A DNA stretch of 64,000 nucleotides from Sediminibacter sp. Hel_I_10 (GCF_000688335.1 NZ_JHZX01000001.1:2418001-2482000); one strand, 5' to 3'. Counted from the first letter of the stretch, positions 17,217 through 25,727 are shown. Notes: a model not told the origin generated them from the letters alone. Made by a program: numbers and translations.

Positions 17217-20200
17217 ATGTACTTAATTTTTGATACCGAAACTACAGGTTTGCCTAAACGTTGGGATGCTCCAATTACCGATACCGATAATTGGCCAAGA
17301 TGCATTCAAATTGCTTGGCAATTGCACGATGAGATGGGCAACTGTCTAGATCATCAAGATTACTTAGTGCGCCCAGAAGGTTTCAACATTCCTTATGACG
17401 CTGAAAAAATACACGGTATCTCTACAGAGTTGGCGCTTGAACAAGGTGTTCCGCTTCAAGAGGTTTTAGAGAAATTCAATGCCGCTTTAGAGCAAACCAC
17501 CTTTGTTGTGGGTCAAAATGTAAAGTTTGACCTCAATATCATGGGTGCAGAATTTGTTAGGGAAGACATGGCCAATTCGCTCCAAGAATTGCCGGTATTA
17601 GATACCTGTACCGAGCGTACGGCTGAGCTTTGTCAAATTCCTGGTGGGCGGGGCGGAAAATTCAAGCTTCCTACCCTAACAGAGTTACATGAGCATTTAT
17701 TTAACGAGCCTTTTGCAGAAGCACACAATGCTACTGCCGATGTAGAAGCTACGACGCGCTGTTTTTTGGAATTGGTGCGTTTAAAGGAGTTTACCAAAGA
17801 GCAACTTGACGTTCAGCCCGATTACTTTGAGCGATTTAATCGTGAAAATCCTCAAACGATTCAGCTCATTGGGTTAGAGCATATTAATCTCAAGCGAGAA
17901 AGTGCAAAGATTAATGCCAGACTCCAAAAATCCCAGGCAGATGATATTTCCGAAGCAGAGATAAAAGAGAATATTTCTGAGTTAAAAGAAGTAGACTTTG
18001 TACATCTCCACAATCATTCGCAATTTTCGGTATTACAATCTACGATTAGTATCTCAGATTTAGTGGCTTCGGCTGCTGAGCATAAAATGCCAGCGGTGGC
18101 TTTGACAGATCATGCGAACATGATGGGCGCTTTCCATTTTGTGAAAGCGGTCAATATGCATAATAAAACGGTTCAGGCAAAACAAGCCGAGGCCGAAGCT
18201 CGTGGCGAAATTTTTGAGCATAAAGAAATAAAGCCCATCTTGGGTTGTGAATTTTTTGTTTGTGAGGACCATACCGATAAATCCAGAAAGGATAATGGGT
18301 ACCAAATTGTTCTTATTGCTAAAAATAAAAAGGGATACCACAATTTGGCAAAACTGTCTTCTCACGCTTTTGTGGATGGCTTTTATTATTTGCCGAGAAT
18401 CGACAGAAAACTCATAGAAAAATACAAAGAAGATCTTATTGTATTAACAGGAAACCTTTATGGCGAAGTGCCTAGCAAGGTGTTGAATGTAGGTGAAAAT
18501 CAAGCTGAAGAAGCGCTGTTGTGGTGGAAAGAAACCTTTGGTGATGATCTTTATCTTGAAATCATGCGCCACAATCAAGAAGATGAAAATCGTGTGAACC
18601 CTGTGTTAATTGAGTTTGCGAAAAAACATCAGGTCAAACTAGTGGCTACTAATAATACTTATTATTGCAATAAAAAAGATGCCAATGCACACGATATTTT
18701 GTTATGTGTAAAAGATGGTGAAAAGCAAGCAACACCTATAGGTAGAGGTCGCGGCTACCGCTACGGATTGCCTAACCAAGAGTATTATTTTAAGTCTTCG
18801 GAAGAAATGAAAGCCTTGTTTAAGGATGTTCCTGAAGCTATCAGTAATATTCAAGAAGTTGTAGATAAAATTGAAGGCTTTGAGTTGGCAAGAGATGTAC
18901 TGTTACCTGCTTTTAGTATTCCAGAGGAATTTAAGGATGATGCCGATTTAGAGGACAAAGGAAAACGTGGAGAAAATGCGTATCTCAGGCATTTAACCTA
19001 TGTGGGAGCTAAAAAACGCTACGGTGAAGAACTGACCGATACCATTAAGGAACGTCTTGATTTTGAGCTAAGTGTTATTGAAAACACCGGTTATCCAGGG
19101 TACTTTTTGATTGTAGAAGATTTTATTCGGGAGGCTAGAAACATGGATGTTTCGGTGGGACCAGGACGTGGTTCGGCAGCAGGTTCTGTAGTGGCCTACT
19201 GTTTGTGGATTACCAATATTGACCCCCTAAAGTACGACTTGCTTTTTGAGCGTTTCTTAAACCCCGATCGTATTAGTATGCCCGATATTGATATTGATTT
19301 TGATGACGAAGGTCGAAGTCGGGTTATGGATTACGTGATTAAAAAGTACGGCGCAAATCAGGTTGCCCAAATTATCACCTATGGTACGATGGCAGCAAAA
19401 TCATCTATCCGTGACACTGCCCGCGTATTGGATTTGCCGCTTTTTGAAGCCGATAGGATAGCGAAGTTGATCCCTACCATGTCTAAGCTGAACAAGATCT
19501 TTGGCCTATCGGAAAAGGAATTGGGGAGCAAATTTCGTGCAGAAGATTTAGAAAAAGTCAATGAGCTTTTAAATATAGCAGAAGGAGATGGCTTAGATGC
19601 CGAAACCGTAAACTTGGCAAGAACGCTTGAAGGTTCTGTAAGAAATACGGGAATTCATGCCTGCGGTGTTATTATCACTCCCGATGATATTACCAAGTTC
19701 GTCCCAGTGTCTTTGGCTAAAGATTCTGATCTCTACGTCACGCAGTTTGACAACTCTGTTGTTGAAGATGCGGGTCTGCTAAAAATGGATTTTCTTGGAT
19801 TAAAGACCTTGACCTTAATTAAGGATACCGTTAAGATTGTTAAGGCCAAACATGATATTTTATTAGATCCCGATAGTTTTCCTTTGGATGATGAAAAAAC
19901 CTATGAGTTGTTTCAAAGAGGAGAGACGGTTGGGGTATTTCAATATGAATCTCCTGGGATGCAAAAACACCTCAAGGACTTAAAACCGACTGTCTTTGAA
20001 GATCTCATTGCCATGAATGCGCTCTATAGACCGGGACCAATGGAGTACATCCCGAGTTTTGTAAGAAGAAAACATGGCGAGGAAGAGATTGATTACGACC
20101 TTCCTGCAATGGAGGAGTATTTAAAGGAAACCTATGGTATTACGGTTTATCAAGAGCAAGTAATGTTGCTCTCACAAAAACTAGCAAACTTTACCAAAGG

Positions 20201-21605
20201 TGAGGCCGATGTTCTCCGTAAGGCCATGGGTAAAAAGCAAATTGCGGTTTTGGATAAAATGAAACCGAAATTTATTGAGCAATCGGCAGCCAACGGACAT
20301 GATGCTGATAAGCTTGAAAAGATTTGGAAAGACTGGGAAGCCTTTGCGAGTTATGCCTTTAACAAATCACACTCTACGTGTTATGCATGGATTGCTTATC
20401 AAACTGCCTATTTAAAAGCGCATTATCCCGCAGAATATATGGCAGCGGTACTCTCAAACAACATGAATGACATTAAACAGGTCACCTTCTTTATGGAAGA
20501 ATGTAAACGCATGCGTTTAGATGTTTTGGGGCCAGATGTGAATGAGTCGTACTATAAATTCTCGGTGAATCAAGCTGGCGCCGTTCGTTTTGGAATGGGC
20601 GCCATAAAAGGTGTTGGTCATGGTGCGGTAAAAACCATTGTCGAGAATCGAAAAAAAGATGGACATTACAAGTCCATATTTGATTTGGCAAAACGTATTG
20701 AATTGCGGGCAGCGAATAAAAAAGCCTTTGAAAACTTAGCATTGGCTGGTGGTTTTGACGGATTTGGAGATACACATCGCGCACAATATTTTCATGATGA
20801 TGGTGATGGCATTACCTTTTTAGAAAAAGCGATAAAATATGGCGCCAAGCACCAAGAGAATGAAAATTCTGCTCAGGTAAGCTTATTTGGTGCGGCAAGT
20901 GATGTGCAAATTGCAGAGCCTGTAGTGCCACCCTGTGAAGAATGGGGCACGATGGAAAAGCTAGCCCAAGAGAAGGAAGTGGTTGGAGTATATATTTCTG
21001 GTCATCCACTAGATGACTTTAAAACCGAGATGCGTGTTTTTTGTAACGGGAATTTGGCCATGTTCAACGATTTGCCAGCTTATGTCAATAGGGAGTTGAT
21101 TTTTGGTGGTGTAGTGACCGATATACAGCATCGGGTGAGTAAGCAAGGAAAAGGCTGGGCCATATTTTTAGTAGAGGATTATACCGATAGTTTTGAGTTC
21201 AGAATCTTTGGTGAAGAGTATTTGAAATTTCGTCATTTTCTCGTAAAAAACAGTTTTGTATTCGTTAAGGCCTTTGTGCGTGAAGGCTGGGTCAATCGAG
21301 ATACTGGGAAAAAGAGCGATCCAAGAATTCAGTTCAATAGCTTTCAGTTATTGCATGATGTCATGGATGCTTATGCAAAAAAACTTTCCATACAGTTAAA
21401 TATAAGCGATTTACAAGAGCAGAGAATTTCAGTATTAGAAGACATGTTCCGTATGCATCGCGGGGACCATGCGTTGAGTTTTATCATTTATGATAATGAT
21501 GAAAAGATAAAGCTCAATATGCCTAGCCGAAAACAGAAGGTAAAAATATCCCAAGAGCTTTTAGATCAATTAGAAACCAATGATGTGATGTACAAGCTGA
21601 ACTAA
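17217..21605 (+). CDS. dnaE: DNA polymerase III alpha subunit with fused N-terminal 3'-5' exonuclease
   Basis: This 1462-residue protein joins a DnaQ-like proofreading domain to replicative DnaE. Residues 1-190 hold exonuclease motifs FDTETTG, GQNVKFDLNIMG and HNATADVEAT. The PHP domain starts at DFVHLHNHSQFSVLQST. The polymerase core has GPGRGSAAGSVVAY and the catalytic aspartates in MPDIDIDFDDEGR. A C-terminal OB-fold (ELIFGGVVTDIQHRVSKQG) follows. A usual DnaE is about 1160 residues; the extra length is the exonuclease and a linker. The fusion would place proofreading in cis. I see no frameshift or missing key residue. Confidence 0.95.
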   Translation: MYLIFDTETTGLPKRWDAPITDTDNWPRCIQIAWQLHDEMGNCLDHQDYLVRPEGFNIPYDAEKIHGISTELALEQGVPLQEVLEKFNAALEQTTFVVGQNVKFDLNIMGAEFVREDMANSLQELPVLDTCTERTAELCQIPGGRGGKFKLPTLTELHEHLFNEPFAEAHNATADVEATTRCFLELVRLKEFTKEQLDVQPDYFERFNRENPQTIQLIGLEHINLKRESAKINARLQKSQADDISEAEIKENISELKEVDFVHLHNHSQFSVLQSTISISDLVASAAEHKMPAVALTDHANMMGAFHFVKAVNMHNKTVQAKQAEAEARGEIFEHKEIKPILGCEFFVCEDHTDKSRKDNGYQIVLIAKNKKGYHNLAKLSSHAFVDGFYYLPRIDRKLIEKYKEDLIVLTGNLYGEVPSKVLNVGENQAEEALLWWKETFGDDLYLEIMRHNQEDENRVNPVLIEFAKKHQVKLVATNNTYYCNKKDANAHDILLCVKDGEKQATPIGRGRGYRYGLPNQEYYFKSSEEMKALFKDVPEAISNIQEVVDKIEGFELARDVLLPAFSIPEEFKDDADLEDKGKRGENAYLRHLTYVGAKKRYGEELTDTIKERLDFELSVIENTGYPGYFLIVEDFIREARNMDVSVGPGRGSAAGSVVAYCLWITNIDPLKYDLLFERFLNPDRISMPDIDIDFDDEGRSRVMDYVIKKYGANQVAQIITYGTMAAKSSIRDTARVLDLPLFEADRIAKLIPTMSKLNKIFGLSEKELGSKFRAEDLEKVNELLNIAEGDGLDAETVNLARTLEGSVRNTGIHACGVIITPDDITKFVPVSLAKDSDLYVTQFDNSVVEDAGLLKMDFLGLKTLTLIKDTVKIVKAKHDILLDPDSFPLDDEKTYELFQRGETVGVFQYESPGMQKHLKDLKPTVFEDLIAMNALYRPGPMEYIPSFVRRKHGEEEIDYDLPAMEEYLKETYGITVYQEQVMLLSQKLANFTKGEADVLRKAMGKKQIAVLDKMKPKFIEQSAANGHDADKLEKIWKDWEAFASYAFNKSHSTCYAWIAYQTAYLKAHYPAEYMAAVLSNNMNDIKQVTFFMEECKRMRLDVLGPDVNESYYKFSVNQAGAVRFGMGAIKGVGHGAVKTIVENRKKDGHYKSIFDLAKRIELRAANKKAFENLALAGGFDGFGDTHRAQYFHDDGDGITFLEKAIKYGAKHQENENSAQVSLFGAASDVQIAEPVVPPCEEWGTMEKLAQEKEVVGVYISGHPLDDFKTEMRVFCNGNLAMFNDLPAYVNRELIFGGVVTDIQHRVSKQGKGWAIFLVEDYTDSFEFRIFGEEYLKFRHFLVKNSFVFVKAFVREGWVNRDTGKKSDPRIQFNSFQLLHDVMDAYAKKLSIQLNISDLQEQRISVLEDMFRMHRGDHALSFIIYDNDEKIKLNMPSRKQKVKISQELLDQLETNDVMYKLN

Positions 21606-21889
21606 ATTGACGAGGATGGTATTGGAATTAGAAAGGAGTTTCATTTTAATATACCTAACCAATCGGCAAGTTTTAAAATTTCAGTAGTGGTTTAAATTTT
21701 AAAGCGATTTTGAATTTAAGATTAAGGGAATAAAAGAGAAATTAAGGGGCGTAAAATACTTAGCGATACCGAGTATACCGCCACTCAATAGCCACATAAC
21801 CAAAACAAATGCAGGTGATGTAAGGTTTGGATGTTTTTTGACTAATTTTACGTTTTAAACGAAGTTCAACACATTTAGATAATATAATT

Positions 21890-22207
21890 ATGGCATTAGA
21901 AATAACAGATGCAAATTTTGACGAAACCGTATTAAAAAGTGACAAACCAGTAATGGTAGACTTTTGGGCGGCTTGGTGTGGACCATGTAGAATGGTAGGA
22001 CCAATTATTGATGAAATTAGTACAGAATATGATGGTAAAGCCATTGTAGGCAAAGTAGATGTAGATGCAAATCAAGAATTTGCAGCTAAATATGGCGTGC
22101 GTAACATTCCAACTGTTTTGGTATTCCACAATGGAGAGGTTGTTGGTCGCCAAGTAGGTGTTGCACCTAAAAATGCATATACTGAAGCTATCGATGCTTT
22201 GTTATAG
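21890..22207 (+). CDS. trxA: Thioredoxin
   Basis: The 105-residue protein has the active-site motif WAAWCGPCRMVGP and the cis-proline region VRNIPTVLVFHNGE. It reduces protein disulfides in the cytoplasm. The gene has its own terminator, and the 280 bp upstream hold no other gene, so it is probably monocistronic. Confidence 0.97.
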   Translation: MALEITDANFDETVLKSDKPVMVDFWAAWCGPCRMVGPIIDEISTEYDGKAIVGKVDVDANQEFAAKYGVRNIPTVLVFHNGEVVGRQVGVAPKNAYTEAIDALL

Positions 22208-22230
22208 TATATAATCCAAAAGAAATGATA

Positions 22231-22261
22231 AAAGGTTTGTCTTAATGGCAAACCTTTTTTT
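22231..22261 (+). terminator. Terminator of trxA
   Basis: AAAGGTTTG-tcttaatgg-CAAACCTTT is a perfect 9 bp stem followed by T's. An ATG in its loop (22245) would extend the next gene in frame but cannot be its real start. Confidence 0.9.
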
Positions 22262-22283
22262 ATTTTTAACCAAACAAATTATT

Positions 22284-22826
22284 ATGAGCAAGCAAGCAAA
22301 AGCACAAGATATAATAGATAGTAAGTTATTAGAAGATCGCAAAGTCTTTCTTTGGGGACAAGTAGATGACAAGTCGGCGAAACACGTTATAGACCGTTTG
22401 TTGTATTTAGATGCCTTAGAGACTAAGGATATTCATTTATACATTAACAGTCCTGGAGGTTATGTTACTTCTGGATTTGCAATCTATGATTGCATCCAGT
22501 CTCTAAATAGTGATGTTTCTACAATTTGCACAGGATTGGCAGCCTCTATGGGATCCATTTTGTTATCTGTAGGAACTAAAGGGAAACGTTTTATTCAGCC
22601 ACATGCTAAGGTAATGATTCACCAGCCAAGTGGCGGCGCAAGAGGGCCTGCAAGTGATATTGAAATTACTGCTCAAGAGATACTGAAAACTAAAGAACTC
22701 AGTGCTAAAATTTTAGCTGATAATTGCGGACAAGATCTAGAAAAAGTCTTGAAAGACTTTAACAGAGACCATTGGATGGACGCAGAAGAATCTTTGACTT
22801 ACGGTATTGTTGACAAAGTGATATAA
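22284..22826 (+). CDS. ClpP-family serine protease (short form)
   Basis: Started at the ATG at 22284 (MSKQAKAQDI), the product is 180 residues. It has the ClpP fold signatures LYINSPGGYVTSGFAIYD, the serine loop GLAASMGS (Ser88) and the histidine KVMIHQPSGG (His113), with an aspartate in DRDHWMDAEES. It is shorter at the N-terminus than housekeeping ClpP and has no clpX or tig neighbour, so it may be an accessory ClpP. Peptidase activity is expected because the triad residues are present. Confidence 0.88.
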   Translation: MSKQAKAQDIIDSKLLEDRKVFLWGQVDDKSAKHVIDRLLYLDALETKDIHLYINSPGGYVTSGFAIYDCIQSLNSDVSTICTGLAASMGSILLSVGTKGKRFIQPHAKVMIHQPSGGARGPASDIEITAQEILKTKELSAKILADNCGQDLEKVLKDFNRDHWMDAEESLTYGIVDKVI

Positions 22827-22880
22827 GTCATACTTGCTTATCAAGTATAATTAATTTAGGCTCCTGCCATAAATAAATTA

Positions 22881-22939
22881 CATAGAGATTGAACTTTCTA
22901 TCGCCATAATTATGGGTGTTTGAGGGTTCAGTCTCTATG
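22881..22939. other. Nested inverted repeat upstream of the DUF58 gene
   Basis: CATAGAGATTGAAC (22881-22894) pairs with GTTCAGTCTCTATG (22926-22939), a 14 bp stem with one G-U pair. Its loop contains the perfect palindrome CCATAATTATGG (22904-22915). It lies in the leader of the DUF58 gene and lacks a T-run, so a regulatory leader or cruciform is as likely as a terminator of the clpP transcript. Confidence 0.4.
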
Positions 22940-22979
22940 TTATCTATTAAAAAAGCGTAGCAGCTCAATACCTTGCCAC

Positions 22980-23909
22980 ATGAATCTACAGACAGAACTT
23001 AATAAAACCGGTGGATTTAAAAATCTAGAACTTCTTGCTAAACAAGTAGTAGAAGGATTTATAGCTGGTATGCATAAGAGTCCGTTTCATGGGTTTTCCG
23101 CAGAATTTGCAGAACATAAAATCTACAATCAAGGCGAAAGCACCCGGCATATCGATTGGAAGCTCTTTGCTAAAACAGATAAATTATATACCAAGCGCTA
23201 TGATGATGAGACCAATTTACGTTGTCATCTCATTTTAGACAATAGCAGCTCCATGCATTATCCTAAATTGAAGGAGTTTACTGTTGGAAATTTAAATAAA
23301 ATTGCATTTTCAGCTTTAGCGTCTGCAGCACTAATGCATATTTTGAAAAAGCAGCGCGATGCTGTAGGGATGAGTATTTACAGTGATGCTTATGATTACT
23401 ATGCCCCAGAGAAAGGAAGTGAGCGCCACCACCAGATGCTGTTAAATGAGCTCAACCAGATGGTTCTCTCGGCGCCTGAGGGCAAAACGACCGAAACCTA
23501 TACCTATTTGCATCAAATAGCAGAAAACATCCATAGACGCTCTCTCATCTTCTTTTTTACAGATATGTTTCAAACTAGCTCAGATGAGGTCAAGCTTTTT
23601 GAGGCAATTCGGCATTTAAAGCATAACAAGCACGAAGTGGTTTTATTTCATGTTATGGATAAAGAGAAGGAATTGCAATTTAATTTTGATAATACACCTA
23701 AGCGCTTTATTGATGTGGAGACCAATGAATACATTAATTTGTATCCTGACGCTATAAAAGATGACTATGAAGCTTCTGTTGCAGAGTATTTTAACAATAT
23801 TAGATTGAAATGCGGTCAGTATCAAATTAAATATGTTGAGGCAGACATCAATAAGAGCTTCGATAAAATCTTAACGACTTATATGGTAGAGCGTCAAAAG
23901 TTCGTTTAA
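22980..23909 (+). CDS. DUF58 domain protein (MoxR-associated, vWA-like fold)
   Basis: Starting at the ATG at 22980 (MNLQTELNKTGGF) the protein has 309 residues. The DUF58 core is NQGESTRHIDWKLFAKTDKLYTKRYDDETNL, followed by a vWA-like metal site LILDNSSSMH. DUF58 proteins usually work with MoxR AAA+ ATPases in envelope or stress functions, but no moxR gene is visible next to it here. An upstream in-frame ATG (22920) lies inside a hairpin and is unlikely. Confidence 0.85.
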   Translation: MNLQTELNKTGGFKNLELLAKQVVEGFIAGMHKSPFHGFSAEFAEHKIYNQGESTRHIDWKLFAKTDKLYTKRYDDETNLRCHLILDNSSSMHYPKLKEFTVGNLNKIAFSALASAALMHILKKQRDAVGMSIYSDAYDYYAPEKGSERHHQMLLNELNQMVLSAPEGKTTETYTYLHQIAENIHRRSLIFFFTDMFQTSSDEVKLFEAIRHLKHNKHEVVLFHVMDKEKELQFNFDNTPKRFIDVETNEYINLYPDAIKDDYEASVAEYFNNIRLKCGQYQIKYVEADINKSFDKILTTYMVERQKFV

Positions 23910-23937
23910 AATTTTATTAAAAAAATTCCTATAAATA

Positions 23938-23968
23938 TTTGTGTTATTAAAAATCGAATGTATATTTG
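23938..23968 (+). promoter_or_regulatory. Promoter of tRNA-Asp
   Basis: TTTG (23938-23941), a 19 bp spacer and TATATTTG (23961-23968) form a textbook Bacteroidota promoter; the tRNA begins 19 bp after the -7 element. Confidence 0.8.
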
Positions 23969-23986
23969 CCCTCGCAATAAAGCAAC

Positions 23987-24060
23987 GGTCTGGTAGTTCA
24001 GTTGGTTAGAATGTCGCCCTGTCACGGCGAAGGTCGCGGGTTCGAGTCCCGTCCAGACCG
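23987..24060 (+). tRNA. tRNA-Asp (anticodon GTC)
   Basis: This is a 74 nt cloverleaf with acceptor stem GGTCTGG/CCAGACC, discriminator G and no encoded CCA. The anticodon loop is CTGTCAC on the stem TCGCC/GGCGA (anticodon 24021-24023), and the T arm contains GGGTTCGAGTCCC. It is the attachment site of the integrative element to its right. The left copy keeps an intact gene, so integration has not harmed it. Confidence 0.97.
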
Positions 24061-24065
24061 CTCAA

Positions 24066-24108
24066 TTGCTAAAAAGCTTCAATGTAAATTGGGGCTTTTT
24101 TTTAGCAA
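24066..24108 (+). terminator. Terminator of tRNA-Asp (inside attL)
   Basis: TTGCTAAAAAGC pairs with GC-TTTTTTTTAGCAA in a hairpin right after the tRNA. The same structure is repeated at 46751-46793 in the right copy. Confidence 0.7.
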
Positions 24109-24128
24109 TATAATGACGTTGTGTTGTT

Positions 24129-24231
24129 CCCATAGAGATATGGGAGTTGTAAATACCCAATGCGATTGGGTGCTTACCAATGAAAGGCTTTCCTTTTCCG
24201 AATCTTCGGAATTGGGATGCTTTTTTGTTTT
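24129..24231. other. Three tandem perfect hairpins plus T-run inside attL
   Basis: CCCATA-gaga-TATGGG (24129-24144), ACCCAAT-gcg-ATTGGGT (24155-24171) and TTCCGA-atct-TCGGAA (24196-24211) follow one another and end in a T-rich tract (24221-24231). The block is present again at 46814-46916. It looks like a structured RNA or a relic of another mobile repeat rather than coding DNA. Confidence 0.45.
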
Positions 24232-24277
24232 AGGGCAGTTACTAAAATGTCAACTTACCAAGTTTTTTACCAGAAAT

Positions 24278-24317
24278 GGTGTGCCATAGGGTGTCCTAAA
24301 AATACTAAAGGTGTACC
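24278..24317. repeat. Three GGTGTnCC repeats beside attL, candidate integrase arm sites
   Basis: GGTGTGCC (24278-24285), GGTGTCC (24290-24296) and GGTGTACC (24310-24317) lie just inside the left end. Related copies GGTGTTC (46686-46692) and, inverted, GAACACTTA (46637-46645) lie just inside the right end. Position and sharing suggest arm-type recombinase or excisionase sites; this is an inference. Confidence 0.45.
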
Positions 24318-24333
24318 ATTTTACATGAGTAGG

Positions 24334-24699
24334 TCAATACATCATTTTACTTGGAATAACACCTCTTACACCACCTTCAGGATGTTCTATATCATCTTTA
24401 TATCTTGGAATTATATGACAATGAAAGTGAAAAATAGTTTGACCAGCTGCCAAACCACAATTCATTCCGATGTTGTAGCCATTAGGAGAATGATTTTTCT
24501 CTATGATCGTCTTAGCTTTGTCTATAATATTTGGTAATTGTAATTTAGCGTCATTTGATAATTCAAAAAAATCCTCATTTAGATCATTGGAAACAATTAA
24601 TAAATGACCAGGAGAAACAGGGTAAGCATCTTCTATGATGAAGAAAAATGATCCCTGATATAATTTCTTATTTCTCGGAATTTCTAAAAAATCCTTCAT
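24334..24699 (-). CDS. HIT-family nucleotide hydrolase/transferase
   Basis: The 121-residue protein is a single HIT domain with the histidine triad HFHCHIIPR at its C-terminal side and the N-terminal SPGHLLIVSND strand. HIT enzymes cleave nucleoside-phosphate or phosphoramidate bonds (Hint, Fhit, galT branches). It is the second gene of a minus-strand pair, starting two bases after the HNH nuclease gene ends, which implies joint function. Being next to the element boundary and paired with a nuclease suggests a defence or conflict role rather than housekeeping. Confidence 0.88.
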   Translation of the reverse strand: MKDFLEIPRNKKLYQGSFFFIIEDAYPVSPGHLLIVSNDLNEDFFELSNDAKLQLPNIIDKAKTIIEKNHSPNGYNIGMNCGLAAGQTIFHFHCHIIPRYKDDIEHPEGGVRGVIPSKMMY

Positions 24700-24701
24700 A
24701 A

Positions 24702-25727
24702 TTATAGATATTGGAAACCGTTATTATGTGCTATGGTTAACATAGGTTGAATATGATCTTGGAATTTGGATTTATCAAAATTTAGTTGCGGGAAGATATT
24801 AAGGTAATCTTGAAGAAATTTATTTTTTGGTTTACTCCTTTTAATGATCTTAAAACCTTCATTTTGTAAAGCACAAAAATCATGAAAATATTTTTCAAAT
24901 GATGGAAGCTTATCTCTCTTAGCTGAATTAAATAGAGTTTCTGCCGGAATTAAATTCCACATTAAATCATGAGCTACAAATTGGTGTGGTAGAAAATGCT
25001 CAATTATATAATTTCCAACAACCAATTTTTCGCCAGTGTAAATGCAATTTACATAACCAAGTTCATCTAACACTAGATCCCAAAATTCACGTTTATGTTT
25101 AATTAAGCTGCCCCTGATGATAGGTCTGTGTATTTTATTTGGTATTTCTGGAACATTGGGATTTCTGTTTTGTAGAAATAAAGAAAGATTCCAAAAACAA
25201 AACGACTTTAAGACTCCAAGATTGTTTCTAAGAAAAACAAACCACCTATCGTCAATCTTGATTTGGTCACTGTATAGTTTATAAGGAGCGTTATTATCCT
25301 TGTCTAAGGATGATGCGTAGACTTTAGACTTAGAACCAGTGCCGACCCAAGGGCTTAAAAATTTGTGAGGAACATTGTTATTGAAATGATTGAGTAATGC
25401 TATGGTTTTGGGATTTTTGGTTTCCATCAATGATCGTAATATTAAACTGTGTTTAGCGTCAATATCTAAATTTTCTAATTCTTTCACATTAAATATTGCA
25501 TTCTGAATTAAGTCTTGCTTACCAAAGGAAAGTTGAAAGTAATTTACAGTGTGCCAAGAAAGGGTCAGCATCCTGGCAAATAACTCTCTTTTGTTGATTG
25601 CTTTATTGCCATTTTCAACTGATTCTAAAATAGACCAGAACCAATAGAATTTATAGGTAGCACTTGTATTTTTAAAAACCGATGAGATTTTTGAAAAAGA
25701 CTCGTCATAATTAATTAAGTGCATCAT
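24702..25727 (-). CDS. HNH endonuclease domain protein
   Basis: The 341-residue protein has an uncharacterised helical N-terminal region (about 1-220) and a C-terminal HNH nuclease module. The module shows CIYTGEKL, the metal-binding EHFLPHQFVAHDLMWN and the asparagine/lysine tail ETLFNSAKRDKLP, matching the HNH pattern of defence-island nucleases. The first histidine is preceded by Glu rather than the common Asp. It is divergent from the integrase and coupled to the HIT gene. The pair looks like a two-gene system; I do not know an established name for it. Confidence 0.75.
   Translation of the reverse strand: MMHLINYDESFSKISSVFKNTSATYKFYWFWSILESVENGNKAINKRELFARMLTLSWHTVNYFQLSFGKQDLIQNAIFNVKELENLDIDAKHSLILRSLMETKNPKTIALLNHFNNNVPHKFLSPWVGTGSKSKVYASSLDKDNNAPYKLYSDQIKIDDRWFVFLRNNLGVLKSFCFWNLSLFLQNRNPNVPEIPNKIHRPIIRGSLIKHKREFWDLVLDELGYVNCIYTGEKLVVGNYIIEHFLPHQFVAHDLMWNLIPAETLFNSAKRDKLPSFEKYFHDFCALQNEGFKIIKRSKPKNKFLQDYLNIFPQLNFDKSKFQDHIQPMLTIAHNNGFQYL

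Larger units (their letters stand above)
24034..24231. repeat. attL: left 198 bp direct repeat bounding the integrative element
   Basis: Bases 24034-24231 are identical, base for base by eye, to 46719-46916. The repeat begins inside the T arm of tRNA-Asp (TCGCGGGTTCGAGTCCC), so it contains the last 27 bases of the tRNA plus 171 bases beyond. The next bases on either side differ. Tyrosine-recombinase cores in tRNA 3' ends are usually far shorter than this. Confidence 0.9.

Noticed and set aside
22245-22283. Upstream in-frame ATG for the ClpP-like gene
   Set aside because: It lies in the loop of the trxA terminator and adds residues with no counterpart in ClpP; the ATG at 22284 is better.
24002-24289. 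Open frames across the tRNA and the three-hairpin block (also in the right copy, both strands)
   Set aside because: They read through a tRNA and perfect hairpins and have no protein-like character; they are by-products of the repeat.
24702-25727. Type II restriction enzyme
   Set aside because: No modification methylase is adjacent, and the DPPW enzyme is 16 kb away in a different operon; an HNH/HIT pair is the simpler reading.
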